A stretch of DNA of 39,437 bases from Blastococcus atacamensis (GCF_002938425.1 NZ_POQU01000028.1:1-39437), one strand, 5' to 3'. Counted from the stretch's first letter, positions 1 to 7,659 are shown. The notes: a model not told the origin generated them from the sequence alone. Translations and numbers: made by a program.

Positions 1-168
1 GACGCCGGCCGTGCCCGGCAGCTGGGCGCGCAGCAGCGGGCCCAGCGGAGCCGAGGGGGTGGCGAGCAGGGCGTGCGCGAGGCGGTCGAAGGCGGCGGTG
101 TCGGCCTCCGGCAGCGTGGCGCGCGCGTCGGCGGCCGGGCCGGAGTCGATCGGGGACGGGCGTGACAT
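1..168 (-). CDS. Unknown protein, N-terminal fragment (cut by window edge)
   Basis: An open frame runs from an ATG at 168-166 to the left edge of the window, giving the first 56 residues only. A strong Shine-Dalgarno sequence (GGAGG, read on the minus strand inside 169-180) lies just upstream and decides the start. The visible part begins with a Pro/Ser/Ala-rich stretch and continues as a probably helical Ala/Leu-rich segment. No family motif is recognisable, so no function is proposed. Upstream, on the same strand, lie a hairpin (240-260) and a possible short leader ORF (301-333), which might make this gene attenuation-controlled. Confidence 0.6.
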   Translation of the reverse strand, partial: MSRPSPIDSGPAADARATLPEADTAAFDRLAHALLATPSAPLGPLLRAQLPGTAGV

Positions 169-239
169 GGGGATACCTCCGCGGGGGAGCGGTGCGGGGC
201 GTCCGCGGGCACGAGGGCCGGCGGGACGCGAGGGAGAGC

Positions 240-260
240 GCGCCCGGGAGGACCGGGCGC
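240..260 (-). terminator. Hairpin, candidate terminator or attenuator
   Basis: GCGCCCGG and CCGGGCGC pair perfectly (8 bp) around a 5-base loop. The hairpin lies downstream of the small membrane protein gene (ends 387) and upstream of the cut-off gene (starts 168), both on the minus strand. It could end the first transcript or attenuate the second. There is no U-tract, which is common for hairpins in such GC-rich genomes. Confidence 0.4.
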
Positions 261-300
261 GGACGGCGGGCGGAGGAGATCCGGCCCGCGGCACGTCAGC

Positions 301-333
301 TCAGGAGGTGCGCATCCGCACGGAGTTCCGCAT
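301..333 (-). CDS. Possible 10-residue leader peptide (uORF)
   Basis: On the minus strand an ATG at 333-331 opens a frame encoding MRNSVRMRTS and stopping at TGA (303-301). A TACGGT hexamer (346-341) sits 7 bases before the ATG, the spacing of leaderless actinobacterial transcripts. The reading frame is too short for coding statistics. The case rests on promoter spacing, the downstream hairpin and the position before a gene with a strong ribosome binding site. It is not one of the Cys-rich leader peptides known from sulfur genes. Confidence 0.25.
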   Translation of the reverse strand: MRNSVRMRTS

Positions 334-340
334 GGGGTCG

Positions 341-370
341 ACCGTAGGGGAGGTGGGCAGGGGCGTCGAG
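341..370 (-). promoter_or_regulatory. Candidate promoter of leader ORF / cut-off gene
   Basis: Read on the minus strand, CTCGAC (a TTGACA-like -35) is followed after 18 bases by TACGGT (-10) at 346-341. The hexamer ends 7 bases before the ATG of the short leader ORF, so the transcript would be leaderless for that ORF. Confidence 0.3.
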
Positions 371-386
371 GGGATATCGGGCCGGG

Positions 387-710
387 TCAGCGCGAGCCGT
401 CCCGGTCGGCCTTGCGCGCCTGGTGGGCCTCCCAGCGGGCGCGGTCCCGGGCGCGGGCACCGGCGTTGCGCTCCCACTTCTCCTTGCGCCTGAGGGCCCG
501 GGCCTGCTCGCGCTCCTCGTAGCTGTCGTGGCGGTCCCAGTCGCGCGCCATGACGACCATCGCCACCGCCACGAGCACGACGATCGCCACGAACGCGGCG
601 AGGACCCAGTCCAGCACCGCGAAGGACCCGACGGCGACGGCGATGCCGACTCCGACGACCGCCATGAGGAAGGGGGAGACGCGGCGGGTCGACGGGCTGC
701 CCTCGGTCAC
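387..710 (-). CDS. Small two-helix membrane protein with charged tail
   Basis: Predicted protein of 107 residues from a GTG at 710-708. Longer in-frame extension to 956 is possible but is Arg/Pro-rich and looks non-coding. After a short N-terminus, two adjacent hydrophobic segments (about residues 11-31 and 34-54) form a hairpin in the membrane. They are followed by a 50-residue, highly charged Arg/Glu/Ala-rich helix that probably lies in the cytoplasm and may form a coiled coil. No known domain is recognised and no clear Shine-Dalgarno sequence precedes the start. It is divergent from the STAS gene. Function unknown. Confidence 0.6.
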   Translation of the reverse strand: MTEGSPSTRRVSPFLMAVVGVGIAVAVGSFAVLDWVLAAFVAIVVLVAVAMVVMARDWDRHDSYEEREQARALRRKEKWERNAGARARDRARWEAHQARKADRDGSR

Positions 711-811
711 CGGCCCAGTATCCGCCGCGGGCCGCTCCGAGCCGGTGGTGGGCCGCCGTAACACTGGTCTCACCTGGGCTGTTCCCCGTCCGGATCGGAA
801 CCCTGCCGCGC

Positions 812-841
812 TTGCGCCGGGCCTCCCCGGGGGCCTACGGT
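812..841 (+). promoter_or_regulatory. Candidate promoter for the STAS gene
   Basis: TTGCGC (812-817) and TACGGT (836-841) are separated by 18 bases, a plausible housekeeping -35/-10 pair about 105 bases before the GTG at 947. No convincing stress-sigma-factor promoter was seen in the same interval. The rest of 711-946 holds nothing else recognisable. Confidence 0.3.
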
Positions 842-946
842 CGGCTCGACGGTTCAACAGCAGCCGTGTTCTGCCAGTGCTGTTCGTCGTGTCGTTCGCG
901 CCTCGCAGGCTCACTGGTCCGGTACACGCCCGAGAGGGGCACATCC

Positions 947-1342
947 GTGACCGCAACCTCGCTCGACCCCGCCACCACCTCGTCCGCCGGTGCGCCCAGC
1001 GTCCTCGACCTGGGCCTGGTCACCCTGGTGGTCTCCGGCCCCGCGGCCCGTCCGCGACTCCTCGCCACCGGGGAGATCGACTGCACCACCGCCCCGCAGG
1101 TCCACGCCCGCATCGAGCAGCTGCTCGACGGCGGCGCCCGTGACCTCACCCTCGACCTGACCGCCGTCACGTTCCTGGACTCCGCCGGGCTCTGCGCCCT
1201 CGCGACGCTGCACCGCCGCACCACCGCCGAGTCCGTCCGGCTGCGCGTCCTCGCCGCCACCCGCGCCGTGATCCGCCCGATGGAGATCACCGGTCTGTGG
1301 ACCCTGCTGGGCGGCCAACGGGTGGAGCCGCTCGCCTCCTGA
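947..1342 (+). CDS. STAS-domain anti-sigma-factor antagonist
   Basis: 131-residue protein starting at GTG 947 with GAGAGG about 10 bases upstream. An in-frame extension to 812 is open but begins with a Cys/Arg-rich stretch unlike the family. The core from about residue 35 is a single STAS domain. It has a beta strand ending RLLATGEID, then a helix, then DLTLDLTAVTFLDSAGLCAL, in which the serine of the FLDSAG motif is the usual phosphorylation site in SpoIIAA/RsbV proteins. Such proteins bind anti-sigma kinases when dephosphorylated and so free a sigma factor. No partner kinase is adjacent. The PP2C phosphatase at 13802-16054 is of the class that dephosphorylates such proteins, but a link between the two is inference. 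Confidence 0.88.
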   Translation: MTATSLDPATTSSAGAPSVLDLGLVTLVVSGPAARPRLLATGEIDCTTAPQVHARIEQLLDGGARDLTLDLTAVTFLDSAGLCALATLHRRTTAESVRLRVLAATRAVIRPMEITGLWTLLGGQRVEPLAS

Positions 1343-1353
1343 GGCCACGTCGG

Positions 1354-1382
1354 CCCCGCGCGGGGGACCACTGCGCGCGGGG
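1354..1382 (+). terminator. Hairpin terminator after the STAS gene
   Basis: CCCCGCGCG (1354-1362) pairs perfectly with CGCGCGGGG (1374-1382) across an 11-base loop, starting 11 bases after the STAS stop codon. A short TT follows but there is no true U-tract. Confidence 0.5.
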
Positions 1383-1459
1383 TTCCCGGCCGCGGGGCAC
1401 ACTCGCACCCGCAGTCCGGCCCGTCCGGGGCCGAAGGCGGACCTAGAAGGAGGACTCCC

Positions 1460-2677
1460 GTGCGGGATGCGGTCATCTGCGAGCCACTGCGGACGCCGGT
1501 CGGCGGATTCGGGGGATCGCTGCGCGACGTTCCCGCGCAGGAGCTCGCCGCCACGGTGATCCGGGCGCTCATGGAGCGCACCGGGCTGCCGCCCGAGTCG
1601 GTCGACGACGTGCTGCTCGGCCACTGCTATCCCACGATGGACGCCCCGGCCATCGGCCGCGTGGCTGCCCTGGACGCGGGCCTGCCCGTGACGGCGTCGG
1701 GCCTGCAGATCGACCGCCGGTGCGGTTCGGGGCTGCAGGCCGTCGTCTACGCGGCGATGCAGGTGCAGTCGGGCACCTCCGACGTCGTCCTGGCCGGCGG
1801 TGCCGAGTCGATGAGCAACGCGCCCTTCTACTCGACCGCCATGCGCTGGGGCGTCAAGGCCGGCCCCGGCGTGCTGCTGCAGGACGGCCTGGCCCGCGGC
1901 CGGGTCACCGCCGGTGGTCAGAACCACCCGGTGCCCGGCGGCATGCTGGAGACGGCGGAGAACCTGCGCCGGGAGTACAAGGTCTCGCGGGAGGCGCAGG
2001 ACGAGTACGCCGTCCGCAGCCACCAGCGCGCGGCGGCGGCCACCGAGGCCGGCCGGTTCGCCGACGAGATCGTCCCGGTGACGGTCAAGCAGCGGAAGAG
2101 CGAGGTCGTGGTCGACCGCGACGAGCACATCCGCCCCGACTCGAACGTCGAGACGCTGGCCAAGCTGCGCCCGATCATGGGCAGGGACGACGACGGGGCC
2201 ACGGTCACCGCCGGCAACGCCTCGGGCCAGAACGACGGCGCCGCGGTGGCGATCGTCACCACCCCGGAGAAGGCCGCCGAGCTGGGCCTGCGCCCGCTGG
2301 CCCGCCTCGTCTCCTGGGGCGTGGGCGGCGTGCCGCCGAAGACCATGGGCATCGGCCCGGTCCCGGCCACGGCCAAGGCGCTCGAGCTCGCCGGCATCAC
2401 GCTCGCCGACGTCGACCTCATCGAGCTCAACGAGGCCTTCGCCAGCCAGGTCCTCGCCGTCGCCCAGGAGTGGGGCTTCACCGACTCCGACTGGGAGCGC
2501 ACCAACGTCAACGGCTCCGGCATCTCGCTCGGCCACCCGGTCGGCGCCACCGGTGGCCGCATCCTCGCCACCCTGCTGCGCGAGATGGACCGCCGCGAGG
2601 TCCGCTACGGTCTCGAGACCATGTGCATCGGCGGCGGTCAGGGCCTGGCCGCGGTCTTCGAGCGGGTGGCCTCGTGA
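1460..2677 (+). CDS. Acetyl-CoA acetyltransferase (thiolase)
   Basis: 405-residue thiolase, the normal length for the family. It starts at GTG 1460 behind AGAAGGAGG (1445-1453). The nucleophilic cysteine is in RRCGSG (Cys88). The GHPVGATGG motif near residue 358 carries the catalytic His359, and Cys389 in MCIGGGQG is the acid/base residue. NEAFA is present in the C-terminal half. Thiolases either cleave 3-ketoacyl-CoA in beta-oxidation or condense two acetyl-CoA. The direction cannot be told from sequence. The stop codon overlaps the GTG of the following reductase gene, so the two are translated together; this pairing occurs in both beta-oxidation and polyhydroxybutyrate-type loci. No PHB synthase is present here. 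Confidence 0.93.
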   Translation: MRDAVICEPLRTPVGGFGGSLRDVPAQELAATVIRALMERTGLPPESVDDVLLGHCYPTMDAPAIGRVAALDAGLPVTASGLQIDRRCGSGLQAVVYAAMQVQSGTSDVVLAGGAESMSNAPFYSTAMRWGVKAGPGVLLQDGLARGRVTAGGQNHPVPGGMLETAENLRREYKVSREAQDEYAVRSHQRAAAATEAGRFADEIVPVTVKQRKSEVVVDRDEHIRPDSNVETLAKLRPIMGRDDDGATVTAGNASGQNDGAAVAIVTTPEKAAELGLRPLARLVSWGVGGVPPKTMGIGPVPATAKALELAGITLADVDLIELNEAFASQVLAVAQEWGFTDSDWERTNVNGSGISLGHPVGATGGRILATLLREMDRREVRYGLETMCIGGGQGLAAVFERVAS

Positions 2678-3426
2678 GCGCCCGGGTCGCGATCGTGACC
2701 GGTGCCGCCCGCGGCATCGGCGCCGCCACCGCGCTGCGGCTGGCCGCCGACGGCTTCGCCGTCGCGGTCATCGACCTCAGGGAGGACGACGCCCGCGGCA
2801 CCGTCGCGGCGATCGAGGCGGCCGGTGGCCGGGGCCTGGCGGTCGGTGCCGACGTCGGCGACGCCGAGCAGGTGCAGGCCGCGGTCGACCGGATCGCCGC
2901 CGAGCTCGGCCCGCCGGTGGTGCTGGTGAACAACGCCGGCGTCACCCGCGACAACATGCTGTTCAAGATGAGCGACGCCGACTGGGACGTCGTCATGCAC
3001 GTGCACCTGCGCGGCTCGTTCCTCATGACCCGCGCGGCGCAGAAGCACATGATCGACCAGAAGTTCGGCCGGATCGTGAACCTGTCGTCGACCTCGGCGC
3101 TGGGCAACCGCGGGCAGGCCAACTACGCGACGGCGAAGGCGGGTCTGCAGGGCTTCACCAAGACCCTCGCCATCGAGCTGGGCAAGTTCGGCGTCACGGC
3201 CAACTCCATCGCCCCGGGCTTCATCCAGACGGAGATGACCAAGGCCACCGCCGAGCGCATCGGTGAGGACTGGGAGGCCTACGTGGCCAAGCGTGCGGCG
3301 GCGATCCCGGTCGCCCGCGCCGGTGTGCCCGAGGACATCGCGCACACCGTCTCGTTCCTGGTGAGCGAGGGCGCCGGGTTCATCTCCGGGCAGGTCATCT
3401 ACGTGGCGGGTGGTCCGCGGAACTAG
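2674..3426 (+). CDS. FabG-like 3-oxoacyl-CoA/ACP reductase (SDR)
   Basis: 250-residue short-chain dehydrogenase starting at GTG 2674, which overlaps the thiolase stop (GTGA). It shows the Rossmann glycine motif TGAARGIG near residue 9, NNAG after the fourth strand, a serine in NLSSTSA, and the YATAK catalytic Tyr/Lys pair. The C-terminus has the usual SDR substrate-loop segment and the ISGQVIYVAGG strand. It probably interconverts 3-ketoacyl and 3-hydroxyacyl thioesters using NAD(P)H, in concert with the upstream thiolase. Acetoacetyl-CoA reductase (PhaB-like) is an alternative. Substrate chain length is not predictable. Confidence 0.9.
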   Translation: MSARVAIVTGAARGIGAATALRLAADGFAVAVIDLREDDARGTVAAIEAAGGRGLAVGADVGDAEQVQAAVDRIAAELGPPVVLVNNAGVTRDNMLFKMSDADWDVVMHVHLRGSFLMTRAAQKHMIDQKFGRIVNLSSTSALGNRGQANYATAKAGLQGFTKTLAIELGKFGVTANSIAPGFIQTEMTKATAERIGEDWEAYVAKRAAAIPVARAGVPEDIAHTVSFLVSEGAGFISGQVIYVAGGPRN

Positions 3427-3431
3427 AAGGA

Positions 3432-3480
3432 CCCCCGTGCCCCCCGCCTCGCACGCTCGGCGCGGGTCCCTGCACGGGGG
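3432..3480. terminator. Bidirectional hairpin between convergent genes
   Basis: CCCCCGTGC (3432-3440) and GCACGGGGG (3472-3480) form perfect 9-bp arms around a 31-base GC-rich loop. They lie between the end of the reductase gene (3426) and the end of the leftward DUF1206 gene (3494). Confidence 0.5.
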
Positions 3481-3493
3481 CCGTTCCAGCACG

Positions 3494-4396
3494 TCACTGG
3501 CTGGGGTCGCGGTCGGGGTACCGCGCGCGGGCGAGGGCGTAGGCCCCGAACGCGGCGAACCCGACCGCGACCCCGGCCAGCAGCCACGGTCCGGCGGACA
3601 GCCCGGCGATCGCCGTCATGGCGCCGTCCAGACCGGTGGCGCTGGTGACGTCGGCCGAGGTGGCGGCCCGCCAGAGCAGGACGCCGACCAGCCCGAACGC
3701 GATGCCCTTGGCGACGTACCCGACCCGGCCGATGCCTTCGATCAGCGGCTCCCACCGGTCGGGGGCGGCGGGCAGGTCGATGTCCTTCATGAAGCCGCCG
3801 GTGATGCCCCGGCCCAGCGTGTAGAGCCCGACGGCGACGATCCCGGCGGCGACCAGGCACACGGCCACCACGCCACCGGGGATCTCCAGCACCTCGTCGG
3901 TGAGCTCGGGCAGCCGCTCGTCGGCCTCGTACTCCAGGCCGAGCGCGAACAGCAGCGCGGTGATGCCGAGCAAGCCGTACACACCGCCCTTGGCCAGGCA
4001 CTTCGCGCAGACGATGGCGGTGCGCCGGCGCCGCGCCGGCTCGAGCAGGCCCCGCCACCAGAGCAGGATCTCGGCGGCCTGCCAGAGCCCCAGGCAGATC
4101 AGCCCCAGGCCGATGGCCCAGAGCAGCATGCGGCCGCCGGGGCCGTGGCCGACCGTCTGCAGCGCGCCGGTCTGGTCGGCGTCGGCCCCGCGCAGTCCCA
4201 GGGCCATCCGGGCGGCCAGGAACGCGATGAGCAGGTGCATGACGCCGTAGGCGATCAGGCCGACGCGGGCCAGGTGGGTGAGCACCGGGTGATCGGTGAC
4301 CTCACGGGCCCGCTGGACGGCGGAGTGCAGCCGGTCGAGGACTCCGCCTTTCCCCACCACTCGCGAGCTCGTGTCGGGACCCTGGAGCGGGGCCAT
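3494..4396 (-). CDS. DUF1206 membrane protein (second of tandem pair)
   Basis: 300-residue integral membrane protein with about six hydrophobic segments in three repeated helical pairs, the layout of DUF1206 proteins. Repeats of the pattern 'HLARVGLIAYGVMHLLI', 'GRVGYVAKGIAFGLVGVLL' and 'FAAFGAYALARARYPDR' are visible. Its ATG (4396-4394) overlaps the TGA of the upstream paralogue by one base (TGATG), so it is probably translated by re-initiation. The family is widespread in actinobacteria; its function is not established. The two tandem copies are clearly homologous but diverged, with this copy carrying a longer loop between the second and third helical pairs. Confidence 0.85.
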   Translation of the reverse strand: MAPLQGPDTSSRVVGKGGVLDRLHSAVQRAREVTDHPVLTHLARVGLIAYGVMHLLIAFLAARMALGLRGADADQTGALQTVGHGPGGRMLLWAIGLGLICLGLWQAAEILLWWRGLLEPARRRRTAIVCAKCLAKGGVYGLLGITALLFALGLEYEADERLPELTDEVLEIPGGVVAVCLVAAGIVAVGLYTLGRGITGGFMKDIDLPAAPDRWEPLIEGIGRVGYVAKGIAFGLVGVLLWRAATSADVTSATGLDGAMTAIAGLSAGPWLLAGVAVGFAAFGAYALARARYPDRDPSQ

Positions 4397-5235
4397 CAGG
4401 TGCGCTCGGGGTAGCGGGCGCGGACGAGGCAGAAGGCTCCGAACGCGGCGATCCCCAGCGCGACGAGCGTGAGCAGGATCGGCCCGGCGGGGGCGAGGAG
4501 CACCGTGTGCAGGGCGCCGTCCAGCCCGGAGGCCTTGGCCGGGTCGAAGGTGACCGCCGCCCATCCGAGCAGTCCGCCCACGAGCGCCAGTGCCACGCCC
4601 TTGCCGGGGAAGCCGACCTGTCCCAGCGTGGTGACCAGCCGGGTCGCCGTCGGCGGGCAGTCGCTGAGGTCGATCTCCTCGAGGAAGTGCTTCGTGACGC
4701 CCTTGTAGACGTGGTAGGCGCCGACGCCGAGGAGGACCAGCCCTGCCGCCGCGACGAGCCAGCGTCCCGCCGGCCAGCCGAACACGCCGGCGGCGGTCTG
4801 CTGCTGGGTGGACGAGCTGTTCTGCCCGCCGCCGGTGGCGAACCGGATCGCGAGCACCGCCAACGCCAGGTGGACGGTGGCCTTGACGACGGCCTTGCCG
4901 CTCTTCCGCAGCGCCTTCGTGCGCGCCGTGCCCGAGGCCGACCAGCCGTGCCGCCAGCGCAGGATCTCCGCGGCCTGCCAGAAGGCCAGCGCGATCAGGC
5001 CCACGGCCAGCACCCACAGCAACGGCGTACCCAGGGGCTGCTGCGCGAGGGTGGCCAGTGCCCCGGACTGGTCGGCGGGCCGGCTGTCGCCACCCCACGC
5101 CAGCTGGACTGCCAGCCACCCGACCAGCAGGTGCACCAGGCCGTAGGCGATCAGCCCGATGCGGGCGAGGTGCTCGAGGGCGTCGCTGCTGCCGGCCCGG
5201 CCCACGGCCGTTCCCGCGCTGCCCTGCACGCTCAT
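4396..5235 (-). CDS. DUF1206 membrane protein (first of tandem pair)
   Basis: 279-residue membrane protein of the same DUF1206 family as its downstream neighbour, starting at ATG 5235-5233 with AGGAGAG about 5 bases upstream. It shows the repeated signatures 'HLARIGLIAYGLVHLLVGW', 'KALRKSGKAVVKATVHLAL' and 'GQVGFPGKGVALALVGGLL' at the start of successive helical pairs. It ends in 'AFGAFCLVRARYPERT', matching the end of the second copy. It has a Gln/Ser-rich linker near residue 140 that the paralogue lacks. It forms a two-gene operon with that paralogue and is divergent from the membrane-protein/SIR2 pair. No biochemical role is known. Confidence 0.87.
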   Translation of the reverse strand: MSVQGSAGTAVGRAGSSDALEHLARIGLIAYGLVHLLVGWLAVQLAWGGDSRPADQSGALATLAQQPLGTPLLWVLAVGLIALAFWQAAEILRWRHGWSASGTARTKALRKSGKAVVKATVHLALAVLAIRFATGGGQNSSSTQQQTAAGVFGWPAGRWLVAAAGLVLLGVGAYHVYKGVTKHFLEEIDLSDCPPTATRLVTTLGQVGFPGKGVALALVGGLLGWAAVTFDPAKASGLDGALHTVLLAPAGPILLTLVALGIAAFGAFCLVRARYPERT

Positions 5236-5335
5236 GGTCTCTCCTGGTCTGGTGTCCGGCGCCGACGGTCAGCGTGGCACGGAGCACGGTGCGGTGCCTG
5301 CCCGGTCACCGGCGCGGGTGAGGGACACTGGGCCC

Positions 5336-5992
5336 GTGGCGAACGCAACCGGAATCCTGTCGGCGACCACCGCGGGGATGGCGACCCCCGCCGTCGCGCG
5401 GCGCACCTGGCCCCGCTGGCTCGCGCTTGGCCTCGCCATGGTGGCGGTCGCAGTCGTGGCGGTCGCCTGGGACGCCGCCGGTGCGCGCCTGCTGCTGGGC
5501 GCGCTCGGACTCGTCCTCGCCGTCCGGGGCGGGCAGCTGATCGGTGCGGCACGGGCCGCCGACGACGGGCCCGGAGCACCGGCGCGGTCGCTGGGTGCGG
5601 TGGCCGTCGTCGCAGGCCTCGCCGGGCTGGGCGTCGCCGTCGTCTCCGCCTCGCTGTCGGCCACCGTGCTCCTCGTGGGCGTGCCCCTGGCGCTGCTGCT
5701 CGGTTCGGCCGCCCTGCTGGTGCGCGGCGGGACCTCGGGGCGCGGCGGGCTGGCCCTGCTGGTGTGGTCGCTGCTGGTCACCGCGCTGCTGGTCGTCACC
5801 GGCGTCGCGCAGGACTGGGACCGCGCCGCGGGCCTGGCCACCGTCGTCGCGGCGCTCGGCGTCGCCGTGCTGGCCCTGCCGCTGCTCATCGGAGCGGCCA
5901 ACCTGCGCACTCTCGGTGCTCAGCCCGACCCGGCTCCGGTGCGCTCCGGGTGCGGCGGCTGCGCGTGCGGAGCCGGCGGTTGCGGGTCCTGA
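5336..5992 (+). CDS. Polytopic membrane protein with Cys-rich C-terminal tail
   Basis: 218 residues from GTG 5336. A GACACT hexamer 6 bases upstream suggests a leaderless start. The ATG giving MATPAV about 15 residues later is an alternative. About six hydrophobic segments fill residues 25-200. The protein ends in a striking Gly/Cys tail, SGCGGCACGAGGCGS, with four cysteines in 11 residues; this could bind a metal, form disulfides or be acylated. No family is recognised. The SIR2-fusion gene begins 20 bases after its stop with no terminator between, so the two are probably co-transcribed. The pairing of membrane protein and NAD-handling enzyme is discussed in the findings. Confidence 0.75.
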   Translation: MANATGILSATTAGMATPAVARRTWPRWLALGLAMVAVAVVAVAWDAAGARLLLGALGLVLAVRGGQLIGAARAADDGPGAPARSLGAVAVVAGLAGLGVAVVSASLSATVLLVGVPLALLLGSAALLVRGGTSGRGGLALLVWSLLVTALLVVTGVAQDWDRAAGLATVVAALGVAVLALPLLIGAANLRTLGAQPDPAPVRSGCGGCACGAGGCGS

Positions 5993-6011
5993 CCCGCGAA
6001 CAGGTGACGTC

Positions 6012-7619
6012 GTGAGCGGACACGTCTTCGTCGTCGGCGCGGACCTCACCCGGCTGTCGTGCGACGACGTCCTGGTGCCCACCGACCGGTCCCTTCGGGT
6101 CGCCCGTAGCTGGCGGCCCTTGCTGCCCCCGGAGCTGATCACCGAGGAGCGGGACGACGGCGACTGCCTCGGCCTGTCCTGGTCGGGGGACGAGCGGGTG
6201 CTCGAGGTCCCCGGCGACGGGCCGCGCCGGGCCTGGCTGGTGGACACCGTCGACGACCGCGGCCGCGGGTTGCCGTGGCTGCTGGACGGCGCCCGCCAGG
6301 CGCTGGCGGCCGTCGCCCGCCGCGAGGTGCCCGAGCCGGTGCACGGCCGGGCCCGCCGGTTGGTCGGTCTGCCGGCGCTGGGCACCGGCTGGGGAGGTGC
6401 GGCGGGGAAGCGTGGCGCGCTCCTGCAGGAGCTCATGCCGGTGCTGTGCGAGGCGGCGCAGGAGCACGGCTTCGACGTCGCCCTGGTGCTGCGCGGACCG
6501 AGCGACCTGGCCGCCGCCCAGCGGGTGCGGCGCGGGCGCGACGGTGACTGGGAGCTGCCCGGGCACCTGCGCCGGCTCGCCGAGCAGATGGGGGAGCGGG
6601 CCCGGCGCGGGCAGCTGGCGGTGTTCATCGGGGCCGGCGTCAGCGCGGCGGCGGGCCTGCCGACCTGGGAGCAGCTGGTCGACGAGCTGGCCGCGCGGTC
6701 CGGTCTGGACGACGCCCTGCGCGAAGGGCTGTCCCGGCTCCCGGCGCAGGATTCCGCGGCGTTGCTGGCCCGGCAGCTGGGCACGGCGGAACTGGAGGCA
6801 TTCGTCGCGCGGCGGTTCGGGCCCGGCCCCTACGCGCTGGCGCACGCGCTGATCGCCGACCTGCCGGTGCAGGAGTTCGTGACCACCAACTACGACCCGC
6901 TGGTCGAGGTCGCCGCCGGCGACATCGGTCGGGAGGTCCGGGTGCTGCCCTACGACGAGGCGGAGCCGGGCGCGCCGTGGCTGCTGAAGCTGCACGGCGA
7001 CGCCGCGCACCCGGAGAGCGTGGTGCTGACCCGCGAGGAGTACCTGCAGTTCGGCAACACCGGGGCGGCCCTCGCCGGGGTGCTGCACTCGCTGCTGCTC
7101 ACCCGGCACGTGCTGTTCGTCGGCACCTCCATGCTCGACGACGACCTGATCCGCATCGCCCACCAGGTGCGCATCGCGCTGCAGACGCAGGGGTCGGGCA
7201 CCGCGCGGCGCACCGGCACGGTCCTGGCGCTGCGGGAGGACCCGGCGCGCGCCCTCCTGTGGGAGCGCGACGTGGAGACGGTCGCGATGGGCGCCGCGGA
7301 CACCTCGCCCGCCGAGGCGGCCCGTCGGCTGGAGGTGCTCCTGGACCTGATCGGCTGCCTGTCCACGCCGCCGACCGGCTACCTGCTCGACCCGGCGTAC
7401 CGGGGGATGCTGAGCGAGGAGGAGCAGGCGCTGGCCGAGGCGCTGCGCGGGGTCGCCGAGGTGCTGCCCGAGGGGACGGTGACCAGTGCCGCGCGCGAGG
7501 TCGCCGGACTGCTCCGTCGTCTCGGGCACGGCGGCACCGCGGCCGACGGCGACGACGCGCCCGTCGACGGTGCCACCCGCCGGCGTGACGACCGCCCGCA
7601 GGAGCAGCGGCCCGGCTGA
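6012..7619 (+). CDS. SIR2-domain NAD-consuming enzyme with N-terminal macro-like domain
   Basis: 535 residues from GTG 6012 (weak AGGTGA upstream). Residues 1-165 look like a divergent macro domain. The segment VVGADLTRLSCDDVLVPTD matches the first strands of macro domains (the 'GDIT...DAIVN' pattern), and LVGLPALGTGWGGAAGKRG (118-136) matches their glycine-rich 'PAIGTG-GG' loop. Residues about 195-440 form a SIR2 fold of the defence-associated type: IGAGVS at 206-211, TTNYD with catalytic-type Asn293, KLHGD with His328, and GTS at 371-373. These Asn and His residues are the ones needed for NAD hydrolysis in ThsA-like proteins. The C-terminal 95 residues form a helical tail. The likely activity is NAD hydrolysis or deacylation; the macro-like part may sense an ADP-ribose-type nucleotide. 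The macro assignment is inference; the SIR2 assignment is firm. Confidence 0.85.
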   Translation: MSGHVFVVGADLTRLSCDDVLVPTDRSLRVARSWRPLLPPELITEERDDGDCLGLSWSGDERVLEVPGDGPRRAWLVDTVDDRGRGLPWLLDGARQALAAVARREVPEPVHGRARRLVGLPALGTGWGGAAGKRGALLQELMPVLCEAAQEHGFDVALVLRGPSDLAAAQRVRRGRDGDWELPGHLRRLAEQMGERARRGQLAVFIGAGVSAAAGLPTWEQLVDELAARSGLDDALREGLSRLPAQDSAALLARQLGTAELEAFVARRFGPGPYALAHALIADLPVQEFVTTNYDPLVEVAAGDIGREVRVLPYDEAEPGAPWLLKLHGDAAHPESVVLTREEYLQFGNTGAALAGVLHSLLLTRHVLFVGTSMLDDDLIRIAHQVRIALQTQGSGTARRTGTVLALREDPARALLWERDVETVAMGAADTSPAEAARRLEVLLDLIGCLSTPPTGYLLDPAYRGMLSEEEQALAEALRGVAEVLPEGTVTSAAREVAGLLRRLGHGGTAADGDDAPVDGATRRRDDRPQEQRPG

Positions 7620-7659
7620 GCGGGATTACCCGTCTCGACCGCTGGGCACGGCAGCGTGC

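Noticed and set aside
835-1581. Long minus-strand open frames opposite the STAS, thiolase and reductase genes (for example 835-1581, 911-2536, 2638-3492)
   Set aside because: They are shadows of real genes in a very GC-rich sequence, with Arg/Pro/Ala/Gly-rich translations and no motifs or ribosome binding sites.
1460-3426. Polyhydroxybutyrate synthesis operon (phaA-phaB)
   Set aside because: Thiolase plus reductase would fit, but no PHB synthase or phasin gene is present; general acyl-CoA metabolism is equally likely.
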